DNA of 14,976 bases from Flavobacterium sp. GTDB taxonomy: Bacteria; Bacteroidota; Bacteroidia; Flavobacteriales; Flavobacteriaceae. The notes under the pieces are model-generated. The model was not told the DNA's origin. It worked only from the letters and a program-made list of their open reading frames with translations, and did not search any database. How positions within the stretch are numbered: the stretch's first letter is position 1; every line of letters begins with the position of its first letter. Where the stretch lies: NCBI GenBank assembly GCA_030151255.1, contig JASLED010000007.1, positions 1 to 14,976 of the forward strand, written 5' to 3'. Shown here piece by piece: positions 6,894 through 14,339 of this stretch. The position numbers and the translations under genes are program-made.

Positions 6894-8801
6894 ATGAGTT
6901 ATTATAATATAGAAAATTTAGAACAATATTTTAAACATTATAAAAAATCAGTAAGAGAGCCGCGTAAATTTTGGGGCAAAATAGCAGAAGAAAATTTTGT
7001 TTGGTACCAAGGATGGGAAAAGGTTTTTAATTTTGATATGGAAGAATCAAAATTTGAATGGTTTGTAAATGCAAAACTTAATATTGTAAAAAACTGTGTT
7101 GATAGACATTTAGCTCGAAAAGGAGAAAAACCAGCTATTATTTTTGAACCAAATAATCCAGACGAAACAGCGCAAATTATTACTTACAACGATTTATTTA
7201 ATCGCGTTTGTAAAATGGCAAATGTTTTAAAAGAACAAGGAGTCAAAAAAGGAGATAGAGTTTGTATTTATTTACCAATGATTCCGGAATTAGCAATTTC
7301 TATGTTAGCATGTGCTAGAATTGGTGCAATTCACAATGTTATTTTTGCAGGATTTTCATCTTCAGCTGTGGCAAAGCGTGTAGAAGATTCTGATTCAAAG
7401 GTAATAATTACTTCAGATGGCAGCTTTAGAGGCAATAAATCTATTCCTCTTAAACCTATTATTGATGAAGCTTTAAATCATTGTCAAAATGTTTCTAAAG
7501 TATTAGTTGTAAAGCGTACTGATGCAGAAATAGAAATGAAAGAAGATAGAGATTTATGGTTAGAACCTTTATTAGAACAAGCATCAACAAATCATGTAGC
7601 ACAAGTAATGGATGCAGAAGATCCGTTATTTATTCTTTATACTTCAGGATCAACCGGAATGCCAAAAGGAATGGTTCATACCACTGCAGGTTATATGGTT
7701 CAAACGGCATATTCATTTAAAAACGTATTTAATTATAAAGAAGAAGATATCTTTTGGTGTACCGCTGATTGTGGTTGGATTACCGGACATTCATACATTG
7801 TTTATGGCCCTTTATTAAATGGAGCTACTACTGTTATGTTTGAAGGAATTCCAACATATCCTACACCAAGTAGATTTTGGGATATAATTGACAAATATAA
7901 AGTAACTCAATTTTATACTGCGCCAACAGCTATTCGATCTTTAATGACAGAAGATTATAAATATGTAAACAGCCATGATTTATCAAGTTTAAGAGTTATT
8001 GGCTCAGTTGGAGAACCTATAAATGAAGAAGCTTGGCATTGGTATAACGATCATGTTGGCAAGAAAAAATGTCCTATTGTAGATACTTGGTGGCAAACCG
8101 AAACAGGCAGTATTTTATTATCGCCTTTAGCATTTGTTACACCAACAAAGCCAACATACGCAACATTGCCTTTACCTGGAATTCAACCTGTTTTAATGGA
8201 TGAAAAACGAAACGAAATAGTAGATAATCAAATTGATGGTGCATTATGTATTAAATTTCCTTGGCCATCAATGGCTAGAACAATTTGGAATAATCACGAC
8301 AGATTTAAAGAAACATATTTTGGGCAATTTCCTGGCAAATATTTTACAGGAGATGGCGCATTAAGAGATGAAGTTGGTTATTATCGAATTACAGGTAGAG
8401 CAGATGATGTTGTAATCGTTTCTGGGCATAATTTAGGTACCGCACCTATAGAAGACGCTATAAATGAGCATCCTGCTGTGGCAGAAAGTGCTGTTGTTGG
8501 CTACAAACATGATATTAAAGGAAATGCTCTATATGGATTTATTACCTTAAAAATAGAAGGGGAGTACCGAGATAGAGAAAATTTAATGAAAGAAATTAAT
8601 CAAAGTATAAGTAGTCATATTGGACCTATTGCTAAATTAGATAAAATTCAATTTGTTGATAAACTACCTAAAACAAGATCGGGAAAAATAATGAGAAGAA
8701 TTTTGAGATCTATAGCCAATGGAGAAACAAAAGATTTTGGAGATGTATCTACATTAATTAACCCAGAGGTAATTGACGTAATTAAAGAAGGAAAAATATA
8801 A
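6894..8801 (+). CDS. acs: Acetyl-CoA synthetase (acetate-CoA ligase, AMP-forming)
   Basis: A 635-residue ANL-superfamily enzyme that converts acetate, ATP and CoA to acetyl-CoA through acetyl-AMP. Motifs in order: the acetyl-CoA synthetase N-terminal region (about 10-65), P-loop YTSGSTGMPKGMVH (249-262), the acetate-pocket and nucleotide segment DTWWQTETGS (397-406), hinge region GRADD (501-505), and the catalytic, acetylatable Lys598 in PKTRSGKIMRR. Where enteric Acs has SGHRLGTAEIE, this protein has SGHNLGTAPIE (510-520). I start at the ATG at 6894; 36 further in-frame codons back to 6786 would span the preceding terminator. No exact -7 box is seen; TATTTTTA at 6852-6859 is a one-mismatch candidate. 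Terminates at the hairpin shared with the EamA gene. Confidence 0.95.
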   Translation: MSYYNIENLEQYFKHYKKSVREPRKFWGKIAEENFVWYQGWEKVFNFDMEESKFEWFVNAKLNIVKNCVDRHLARKGEKPAIIFEPNNPDETAQIITYNDLFNRVCKMANVLKEQGVKKGDRVCIYLPMIPELAISMLACARIGAIHNVIFAGFSSSAVAKRVEDSDSKVIITSDGSFRGNKSIPLKPIIDEALNHCQNVSKVLVVKRTDAEIEMKEDRDLWLEPLLEQASTNHVAQVMDAEDPLFILYTSGSTGMPKGMVHTTAGYMVQTAYSFKNVFNYKEEDIFWCTADCGWITGHSYIVYGPLLNGATTVMFEGIPTYPTPSRFWDIIDKYKVTQFYTAPTAIRSLMTEDYKYVNSHDLSSLRVIGSVGEPINEEAWHWYNDHVGKKKCPIVDTWWQTETGSILLSPLAFVTPTKPTYATLPLPGIQPVLMDEKRNEIVDNQIDGALCIKFPWPSMARTIWNNHDRFKETYFGQFPGKYFTGDGALRDEVGYYRITGRADDVVIVSGHNLGTAPIEDAINEHPAVAESAVVGYKHDIKGNALYGFITLKIEGEYRDRENLMKEINQSISSHIGPIAKLDKIQFVDKLPKTRSGKIMRRILRSIANGETKDFGDVSTLINPEVIDVIKEGKI

Positions 8802-8803
8802 AT

Positions 8804-8839
8804 AAAAAAGGACGAAATGAATTATTTCGTCCTTTTTTT
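8804..8839. terminator. Bidirectional terminator between acs and the EamA gene
   Basis: AAAAAAGGACGAAAT (8804-8818) pairs perfectly with ATTTCGTCCTTTTTT (8824-8838) around a 5-base loop. Seven Ts (8833-8839) serve acs, and six As at the left arm serve the minus-strand gene. The stop codon of the EamA gene (8838-8840) overlaps the outer edge of the stem. Confidence 0.9.
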
Positions 8840-9695
8840 ATAATGATAACATTAAAAGAATAATTGCAATCAAAGCCATTAATAACCCAATAATATTTAA
8901 GCGATTTAGCTTTTCATTAAATAACACATAACCTATTAAAGTTCCTAGAAGAATTACTCCAAAATTCATTCCTGCAAATACAATTGTCGGATTTTCAGCA
9001 AAAGATTTATGTGCTTTTAAATAAAATAAAATATTTATAAAATTTAGTATTCCAACTGCCAAACCTCCCAAAAGCGTGAATTTAGAAATTTTAATTATTT
9101 GTTTTCTTTCAAAAACGACGCAATAAATACTAGCTAATATAAGTGCTGTAGCAAAAACAAAAAATAAACTACTCGTATAAGGAATTACAGAATACAAGGC
9201 TAGTTTCTTAAAAAAAATATCAATTACTCCAAAACCAACAAAAACACTAATAAGCGAAAAAATAAAATTATTTGAATTTTGCTCTTTTGTTGAAGTTCTT
9301 TTTAAAATAAAATAAACAGCTAATAATCCTATAGCTAATGCGATATAACGTATAGAATTAAACTTTTCTTTAAATAAAAAGATAGAAGCTAAAATAGGTA
9401 TTAATAATGATAAGCGTTGAGCGATATCCGTTTTAATAATTCCTGCATTTTTTATAGAATAGTATTGAGCAATAAAAATAACAGGCAATAAAACACCTAA
9501 AACAAGTATAGTTGCATAAGGTAAATTTATTGGTAAATTAATAACATCTACATCAAAAATATAATATGATAAACATGATGTAACAATGTAATTTATAAGA
9601 ATAATAACAAAAATATTGATATTGTAATTCTTTAAAATCTTAAATAAAACTCCAACAGAAACACTTCCAAGAATGCTTAGAATAAGATAAATCAT
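8838..9695 (-). CDS. EamA/DMT-family membrane transporter
   Basis: A 285-residue inner-membrane protein, almost wholly hydrophobic, with about ten predicted membrane helices in two similar halves (about 1-130 and 145-284) joined by the polar loop KRTSTKEQNSNN. This is the layout of drug/metabolite transporter (EamA) permeases. Each half ends in a recognisable family pattern: ASIFLFKEKFNSIRYIALAIGLLAVYFIL in the first, and GYVLFNEKLNRLNIIGLLMALIAIILL in the second. The substrate is unknown; members move amino acids, nucleosides or small metabolites. The gene stands alone, with its own -7 element and a shared bidirectional terminator. Confidence 0.85.
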   Translation of the reverse strand: MIYLILSILGSVSVGVLFKILKNYNINIFVIILINYIVTSCLSYYIFDVDVINLPINLPYATILVLGVLLPVIFIAQYYSIKNAGIIKTDIAQRLSLLIPILASIFLFKEKFNSIRYIALAIGLLAVYFILKRTSTKEQNSNNFIFSLISVFVGFGVIDIFFKKLALYSVIPYTSSLFFVFATALILASIYCVVFERKQIIKISKFTLLGGLAVGILNFINILFYLKAHKSFAENPTIVFAGMNFGVILLGTLIGYVLFNEKLNRLNIIGLLMALIAIILLMLSL

Positions 9696-9719
9696 ATATT
9701 AGTTTAAATTAAATCCGTT

Positions 9720-9727
9720 CAAAGATA
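9720..9727 (-). promoter_or_regulatory. -7 promoter element for the EamA gene
   Basis: The minus strand reads TATCTTTG, an exact TAnnTTTG match, 24 bases before the ATG at 9695. No clear TTTG is seen at the usual distance upstream. The rest of the roughly 290-base gap to the next gene (9696-9986) is AT-rich and holds only this element and the promoter at 9922-9951. Confidence 0.5.
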
Positions 9728-9921
9728 GAAAAGCATTAAATAAGATTAAACTTAGTAATAGATATATTTATAAACTATAATTAATATTATGTAAAATAGA
9801 ATAATTTAATAAGCTGTTTATTTGGTACTTATGTATTATTTTTATGCTCTATGCTTTAGTGTATTTTTTACACAGATAGTATCTCCTATTATTTCTCTTA
9901 TAAATATTATTACTTTTTTGA

Positions 9922-9951
9922 TTTGCTTTTTTGCTAAAAAGATTACTTTTG
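9922..9951 (+). promoter_or_regulatory. Promoter of the 9987 gene (TTTG-N18-TACTTTTG)
   Basis: TTTG (9922-9925), an 18-base spacer, then TACTTTTG (9944-9951) match both promoter halves. The expected transcript start is near 9957, about 30 bases before the GTG at 9987. It lies inside the longer open frame that reaches back to 9822/9831, so that upstream extension is probably not translated. Confidence 0.6.
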
Positions 9952-9986
9952 TAATTACATTTAATAATTACTCAAAATTTAAAACT

Positions 9987-10358
9987 GTGGAAAACGCAAA
10001 TGCAATTAAACTAATTAAGTTAATTCAATCAGATTTAGTAACAGACGGTATTGTAACTGAACAAATAGTTCCAAATCTAAAAAAACTTAGAGAATATGCT
10101 TTATTAGAAGAAGTTCCAACTTTAGTAAAAGCAATTCGCTTAACTTATGAGCATATTGAAGCTAATAATGCTTTTTTCATTGCAATGCCTAATGATGAGC
10201 CTATTGATGAATCAGATGAAGTTCAAACAACTGTAATTTCTGAACCAGTAAATGATATTGAAAGTTTACAATACTTATTGTCTTTGTTTAAAGATCCTAC
10301 AAACAAGCACAATATTATTGATTTAAAAGAATACAACAGCAAATTAGCTGCTTTCTAA
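9987..10358 (+). CDS. Conserved hypothetical protein (123 aa, GTG start)
   Basis: A small acidic soluble protein without signal peptide or membrane span if begun at the GTG at 9987. It reads VENANAIKLIKLIQSDLVTDGIVTEQIVPNLKKLREYALLEEVPTLVKAIRLTYEHIEANNAFFIAMPNDEPIDE, then a variable acidic linker and a second short block, ESLQYLLSLFKDPTNKHNIIDLKEYNSKL. I recall unnamed flavobacterial proteins with the same REYA...RLTYEHIEAN pattern, of similar length and unknown function. The open frame continues upstream to an ATG at 9831 or a TTG at 9822, adding about 55 hydrophobic residues. A complete promoter inside that extension argues for the GTG, but the start is not certain. A terminator follows directly. 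Confidence 0.6.
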   Translation: MENANAIKLIKLIQSDLVTDGIVTEQIVPNLKKLREYALLEEVPTLVKAIRLTYEHIEANNAFFIAMPNDEPIDESDEVQTTVISEPVNDIESLQYLLSLFKDPTNKHNIIDLKEYNSKLAAF

Positions 10359-10363
10359 AATAC

Positions 10364-10388
10364 AAAGCCCGATTTTTCGGGCTTTTTT
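10364..10388 (+). terminator. Rho-independent terminator after the 9987 gene
   Basis: AAAGCCCGA (10364-10372) pairs perfectly with TCGGGCTTT (10377-10385) around a TTTT loop, followed by Ts to 10388. It begins five bases after the stop codon. Confidence 0.88.
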
Positions 10389-10440
10389 ATTTAAAACCTG
10401 TTATTTAGCAATACTTTAGCATATAGCTTCCCTCCTTTTG

Positions 10441-10471
10441 TTTGAAATTATTTTGATAAACTCTATTTTAG
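10441..10471 (+). promoter_or_regulatory. Probable promoter of the DUF3817 gene
   Basis: TTTG (10441-10444), a 19-base spacer, then TATTTTAG (10464-10471), one base off TAnnTTTG. It ends 20 bases before the ATG at 10492, the spacing seen for other genes here, and supports that start over the longer frame back to 10438. Confidence 0.4.
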
Positions 10472-10491
10472 CCAACTTTAAAACTAAAATT

Positions 10492-10770
10492 ATGTTGAAA
10501 ATTTTTAAACTTACTGCCACTTTAGAAGGAATTTCTTTATTAGTTCTACTTTTTATAGCTATGCCGCTAAAATATATTTGGGATAATCCATGGATGGTTC
10601 AAAAAGTTGGTATGGCTCATGGAGTTCTTTTTATAGCTTATATTGTTTTAGCTGCCCTTGTAAAAAACGATTTAAAATTAAATACAAAAGCTTTTTTAAT
10701 GGTTTGTATCTATTCTGTAATCCCGTTTGGTACTTTTATTATGGAAAATAAGTATTTAAAGAACGTTTAA
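10492..10770 (+). CDS. DUF3817 family small membrane protein
   Basis: A 92-residue integral membrane protein with three hydrophobic helices. The first includes FKLTATLEGISLLVLLFIAMPLKY, followed by the short polar turn IWDNPWMVQKVGMAHG. The second is VLFIAYIVLAALV, and the third, after a basic loop, is AFLMVCIYSVIPFGTFIME. The GxxHG-like turn and the final PFGTF-x-x-(E/D) are the pattern I associate with DUF3817 (YdzA-type) proteins, whose function is unknown. I start at the ATG at 10492; the open frame reaches 10438 but runs back through the probable promoter. The 226-base gap downstream to ompA shows no clear terminator. Confidence 0.75.
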   Translation: MLKIFKLTATLEGISLLVLLFIAMPLKYIWDNPWMVQKVGMAHGVLFIAYIVLAALVKNDLKLNTKAFLMVCIYSVIPFGTFIMENKYLKNV

Positions 10771-10931
10771 AACAACTTTAACATCTTAAAAAAGCGTTAA
10801 TTAAACTTATATTGTTAACAAAAAACACAGATAGTTTAACGTTTGTTCTTTTTTAATTCAAAAAAATGCTAATAATTCAAAAAAAAGATCATTAAGACTG
10901 TTTTAAGATAGTGTTTATTATTTCTTTGTCT

Positions 10932-10939
10932 TACCTTTG
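10932..10939 (+). promoter_or_regulatory. -7 promoter element of the OmpA-family gene
   Basis: TACCTTTG matches TAnnTTTG exactly, 57 bases before the ATG at 10997, so the transcript should start near 10945 with a leader of about 50 bases, unusually long for this window. The upstream half is not a clear TTTG. The rest of the 10771-10996 gap is AT-rich with no gene. Confidence 0.55.
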
Positions 10940-10955
10940 CTAGGTAAACAATATG

Positions 10956-10974
10956 AACTAATTTTTAATTAGTT
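10956..10974 (+). promoter_or_regulatory. Stem-loop in the leader of the OmpA-family mRNA
   Basis: AACTAATT (10956-10963) and AATTAGTT (10967-10974) form a perfect 8-base-pair stem with a TTT loop. It would lie about ten bases from the predicted 5' end of the mRNA and 22 bases before the ATG. The stem is AT-rich and has no U-tract, so it is not a terminator. A 5' stem-loop is known to stabilise ompA mRNA in E. coli; a similar role here is inference. Confidence 0.4.
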
Positions 10975-10996
10975 AAGTAAAACTGATTTTATATTT

Positions 10997-12214
10997 ATGA
11001 AAAAGATTACATTAACGTTAATGGCTTTTGCTTTAAGTTTTGGAGCTGCTAATGCACAAGACAAAGCTTACAACAAGTGGTCAATCGATTTAAATGCTGG
11101 ATTAGCAAAACCAGCTAAAGGACTTGCTCCAGGATTTGCTACAAAAACTTTAGAAAACTTACATTTAGACGGTGGAGTTAGATATAGCATCAACAATAAA
11201 TTTGGTGTTAAAGCTTCTTTCGGTTATGATGATTTAAGCAAATGGTCTAACAAAGCTGATTTTAAAAGTGAATACTACAGAACAAGCTTAGAAGGAGTTA
11301 TTAACTTAGGAAGAATCTTAGAATTCGAAAACTGGACAAATACTATTGGATTACAAGCTCATGCTGGTGGAGGATATTCTTGGTTAAAAAGCGATAACTT
11401 TTCAGGTAAAAATAATTTAGGTCACATTATGGCAGGTTTAACTGCTCAAGTTAAATTATTCCCTAGAGTTGCTTTAAATGCTGATTTTACAGTAATTGAA
11501 AATATCAACCAATCTAAAACATGGGATGGTACTAGCTCAGTAACAACTGAAGGTGTTTTCAGAGGAACAATGTACAATGCAACATTAGGTATTTCTGTTT
11601 ATTTAGGTAAAAATAAACAACATGCTGATTGGTATTCTGAAACTTCTGCTGTTAACGAAAAATTAGCTAATTTAAACTCTAAATTAGATGAAATTGAAGC
11701 TATGTTAGCTGATTCTGATGGAGATGGTATTCCAGATTATTTAGACTTAGAAATTGATACACCTGCAGGTGCATTAGTTGATGTAAGAGGAAGAAGCATT
11801 GATAAGAACAACAATGGTATTGCTGATAACATTGAAGTTTATATTGCTGAAACTTACGGAAGTATGGATAAAGTTGTTTCTAATGATGCAGTTATCAAAG
11901 ATATGATCAACAAAGATTATGTTGCTGTAAACTTCGGATTTAATAAAACAGAACCTACAAACGTAGAAGGAATTAACTTTATTATCTCTTACTTAAAAAA
12001 TAATCCTTCTTCTACTGTTGAAGTTAATGGATATGCAGATTCAGTAGGAAATAAAAACTACAACCAAAAACTTTCAGAAAAACGTGCAAACGCTGTTAAA
12101 GATATTTTAGTAAAATCTGGAATTGATGCTAACAGAATTTCTGCTAAAGGAAATGGTGTAGATGCATCTAAAGCTCGTAACTTAGCTAGAAAAGTTATTT
12201 TTACAGTAAAATAA
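10997..12214 (+). CDS. OmpA-family outer-membrane protein
   Basis: A 405-residue major porin-like protein linking the outer membrane to peptidoglycan. A signal peptide (1-20, cleavage after AANA) precedes an outer-membrane beta-barrel of alternating amphipathic strands (about 21-205). A short helical segment (215-237) leads to two calcium-loop (TSP3-like) repeats, DSDGDGIPDYLD (239-250) and DKNNNGIADNIE (269-280). The C-terminal OmpA domain (about 305-405) carries NGYADSVGNKNYNQKLSEKRA, with Asp348 and Arg363 at the 15-residue spacing of the diaminopimelate-binding pair of E. coli OmpA. Codon choice is strongly biased to GCT, TTA and AAA with few rare codons, suggesting high expression. Its promoter lies upstream with an unusually long leader, and a strong terminator follows. 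Confidence 0.93.
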   Translation: MKKITLTLMAFALSFGAANAQDKAYNKWSIDLNAGLAKPAKGLAPGFATKTLENLHLDGGVRYSINNKFGVKASFGYDDLSKWSNKADFKSEYYRTSLEGVINLGRILEFENWTNTIGLQAHAGGGYSWLKSDNFSGKNNLGHIMAGLTAQVKLFPRVALNADFTVIENINQSKTWDGTSSVTTEGVFRGTMYNATLGISVYLGKNKQHADWYSETSAVNEKLANLNSKLDEIEAMLADSDGDGIPDYLDLEIDTPAGALVDVRGRSIDKNNNGIADNIEVYIAETYGSMDKVVSNDAVIKDMINKDYVAVNFGFNKTEPTNVEGINFIISYLKNNPSSTVEVNGYADSVGNKNYNQKLSEKRANAVKDILVKSGIDANRISAKGNGVDASKARNLARKVIFTVK

Positions 12215-12238
12215 TAATTGATTTATTTTATATATAAG

Positions 12239-12269
12239 AAAAGCACAAGCCTATAGCTTGTGCTTTTTT
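12239..12269 (+). terminator. Rho-independent terminator of the OmpA-family gene
   Basis: AAAAGCACAAGC (12239-12250) pairs perfectly with GCTTGTGCTTTT (12256-12267) around CTATA, with Ts to 12269. It is 24 bases after the stop and sits immediately upstream of the uvrB promoter. Confidence 0.9.
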
Positions 12270-12284
12270 ATTTAAATAATTGGC

Positions 12285-12292
12285 TAACTTTG
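12285..12292 (+). promoter_or_regulatory. -7 promoter element of uvrB
   Basis: TAACTTTG matches TAnnTTTG exactly, 17 bases before the ATG at 12310, giving a leader of only about 12 bases. The -33 position falls in the T-tail of the preceding terminator and shows no good TTTG. I see no SOS-type operator, though the LexA site of this group is not one I can recognise with confidence. Confidence 0.55.
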
Positions 12293-12309
12293 TATTTTAA
12301 TCACCATAT

Positions 12310-14295
12310 ATGAAGTTTACCTTAAAATCAGACTATAAACCAACCGGCGATCAGCCGCAAGCTATAAAAGAATTAGCATCTGGTATTGATGAGGATGTTA
12401 AATATCAAACACTTGTTGGAGTTACTGGTTCGGGAAAAACCTTTACAATAGCCAATGTAATTGAAAAAATACAACGCCCTACTTTAGTATTAGCACACAA
12501 CAAAACACTAGCTGCTCAGTTGTATTCTGAATTTAAAAATTTTTTCCCAGATAATGCCGTAGAATACTTTGTTTCTTATTACGATTATTATCAGCCAGAA
12601 GCATTTATACCTGTTACAGGTCAATATATAGAAAAAGATTTATCCATTAATGAAGAATTAGAAAAACTTCGTTTAAGCACTACTTCTACTCTATTGTCGG
12701 GGCGTAGAGATGTTTTAGTTGTAGCATCAGTGTCTTGTTTATATGGAATTGGAAATCCAGTAGAATTTCAAAAAAATGTTATTTCAATCGAGATAGATCA
12801 AGTAATTAGCAGAACTGAATTATTAAAAAAATTAGTTCAAAGTTTATATGCAAGAACTGAAGCCGATTTTACTCCTGGCTATTTTAGAATAAAAGGAGAT
12901 ACTATTGAAGTGTTTCCAAGTTACGCTGATTATCCTTATAGAATTCATTTTTTTGGTGATGAAATTGAAGATATTGAAGTTTTTAATGCAACCACCTCTC
13001 AAGTAATTGAAAAATTTACAAGACTTACCATTTATCCTGCAAATATGTTTGTTACATCGCCTGATGTATTAAATAATGCTATTTGGGAAATTCAACAAGA
13101 TTTACAAAAACAAGTTGATTATTTTAAAGAAATTGGAAAACATTTAGAGGCTAAAAGATTAGAAGAGCGAACCAATTTTGATTTAGAAATGATTAAAGAA
13201 CTAGGATATTGTTCTGGTATTGAAAATTATTCTAGATATCTAGATGGTCGTGCTGCCGGAACTAGACCTTTTTGTTTATTAGATTATTTTCCTGAAGATT
13301 ATTTAATGGTTGTTGATGAAAGTCATGTTACTATTTCGCAAGTTCATGCAATGTATGGTGGAGACCGATCTAGAAAAGAAAATTTAGTAGAATATGGCTT
13401 TAGACTACCAGCTGCAATGGACAATCGTCCTTTAAAGTTTGAAGAATTTGAAACAATGCAACGTCAGGTAATTTATGTTTCTGCAACACCCGCAGATTAT
13501 GAATTACAAAAAAGTGAAGGTATTGTGGTAGAACAGCTTATTCGTCCAACTGGATTATTAGATCCAATTATTGAAGTTCGTCCAACAGAAAATCAAATAG
13601 ATGATTTAATAGAAGAAATTCATCAACGTGTAGAAGTAGATGAAAGAATATTAGTAACCACACTTACTAAACGAATGGCAGAAGAATTGGCCAAATATTT
13701 TGACAAAATGGGAATTCGTTGCCGTTATGTTCATTCAGATATTGATACAATTGAACGCGTAGAAATTATGCAAGATCTTCGAAAAGGATTGTTTGATGTA
13801 TTAATTGGCGTAAACCTTTTAAGAGAAGGATTAGATTTACCTGAAGTTTCTTTAGTTGCTATTTTAGATGCTGATAAAGAAGGTTTTTTAAGAAGCCATC
13901 GATCATTGACCCAAACTGTAGGTAGAGCTGCTAGAAATGTAAACGGTAAAGCTATTATGTATGCTGATAGAATGACCAAAAGTATGGAAAAAACGATAGA
14001 GGAAACTAATTATCGTCGAAGTAAACAAATGAATTATAACCAAAAGCATGGAATAACACCACAAGGATTAAACAAAAAAATATCAAATGATTTAATAAAA
14101 CCATCGTTTGAAGATTTGGTTGAAAATTCGTTAGCAAATGTTGCAGAAGAAAAAGTAGTTTATCAGTCAAAAGAACAGATACAGAAAGAGATTAAAATGA
14201 AGAGGAAAGAAATGGAAAAAGCAGCTATGGATTTAAATTTTGTATTAGCAGCTAAATTGAGAGATGAAATAAAAACATTAACTGATAAAAAATAG
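12310..14295 (+). CDS. uvrB: Excinuclease ABC subunit B (UvrB)
   Basis: A 661-residue DNA-damage recognition helicase of nucleotide excision repair. It is loaded by UvrA and recruits UvrC for dual incision. Walker A is GVTGSGKT (37-44). The damage-probing beta-hairpin lies around SYYDYYQPEAFIPVTGQYIEKD (89-110), with its row of tyrosines. The DESH box is 336-339. Helicase motifs V and VI appear as NLLREGLDLPEVSL and LTQTVGRAARNVNG. The C-terminal UVR domain, which binds UvrC, is about 620-660 (ENLM-free KRKEMEKAAMDLNFVLAAKLRDEI). Length and motifs are complete, so it should be functional. It has its own promoter. The lipoprotein gene starts 44 bases later with no terminator between. Confidence 0.97.
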   Translation: MKFTLKSDYKPTGDQPQAIKELASGIDEDVKYQTLVGVTGSGKTFTIANVIEKIQRPTLVLAHNKTLAAQLYSEFKNFFPDNAVEYFVSYYDYYQPEAFIPVTGQYIEKDLSINEELEKLRLSTTSTLLSGRRDVLVVASVSCLYGIGNPVEFQKNVISIEIDQVISRTELLKKLVQSLYARTEADFTPGYFRIKGDTIEVFPSYADYPYRIHFFGDEIEDIEVFNATTSQVIEKFTRLTIYPANMFVTSPDVLNNAIWEIQQDLQKQVDYFKEIGKHLEAKRLEERTNFDLEMIKELGYCSGIENYSRYLDGRAAGTRPFCLLDYFPEDYLMVVDESHVTISQVHAMYGGDRSRKENLVEYGFRLPAAMDNRPLKFEEFETMQRQVIYVSATPADYELQKSEGIVVEQLIRPTGLLDPIIEVRPTENQIDDLIEEIHQRVEVDERILVTTLTKRMAEELAKYFDKMGIRCRYVHSDIDTIERVEIMQDLRKGLFDVLIGVNLLREGLDLPEVSLVAILDADKEGFLRSHRSLTQTVGRAARNVNGKAIMYADRMTKSMEKTIEETNYRRSKQMNYNQKHGITPQGLNKKISNDLIKPSFEDLVENSLANVAEEKVVYQSKEQIQKEIKMKRKEMEKAAMDLNFVLAAKLRDEIKTLTDKK

Positions 14296-14339
14296 ACATT
14301 ATACTTTTTTAATATATCTTTAATGAAAATATTAACGAT

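Noticed and set aside
10815..10856. A possible hairpin terminator or attenuator after the DUF3817 gene
   Set aside because: Only 5-6 weak pairs around a loop of about 20 bases; not stable compared with the other terminators here.
13731..13979. An open minus-strand frame within uvrB
   Set aside because: It is opposite the conserved helicase motifs V-VI, and its codon pattern is that of the uvrB antisense.
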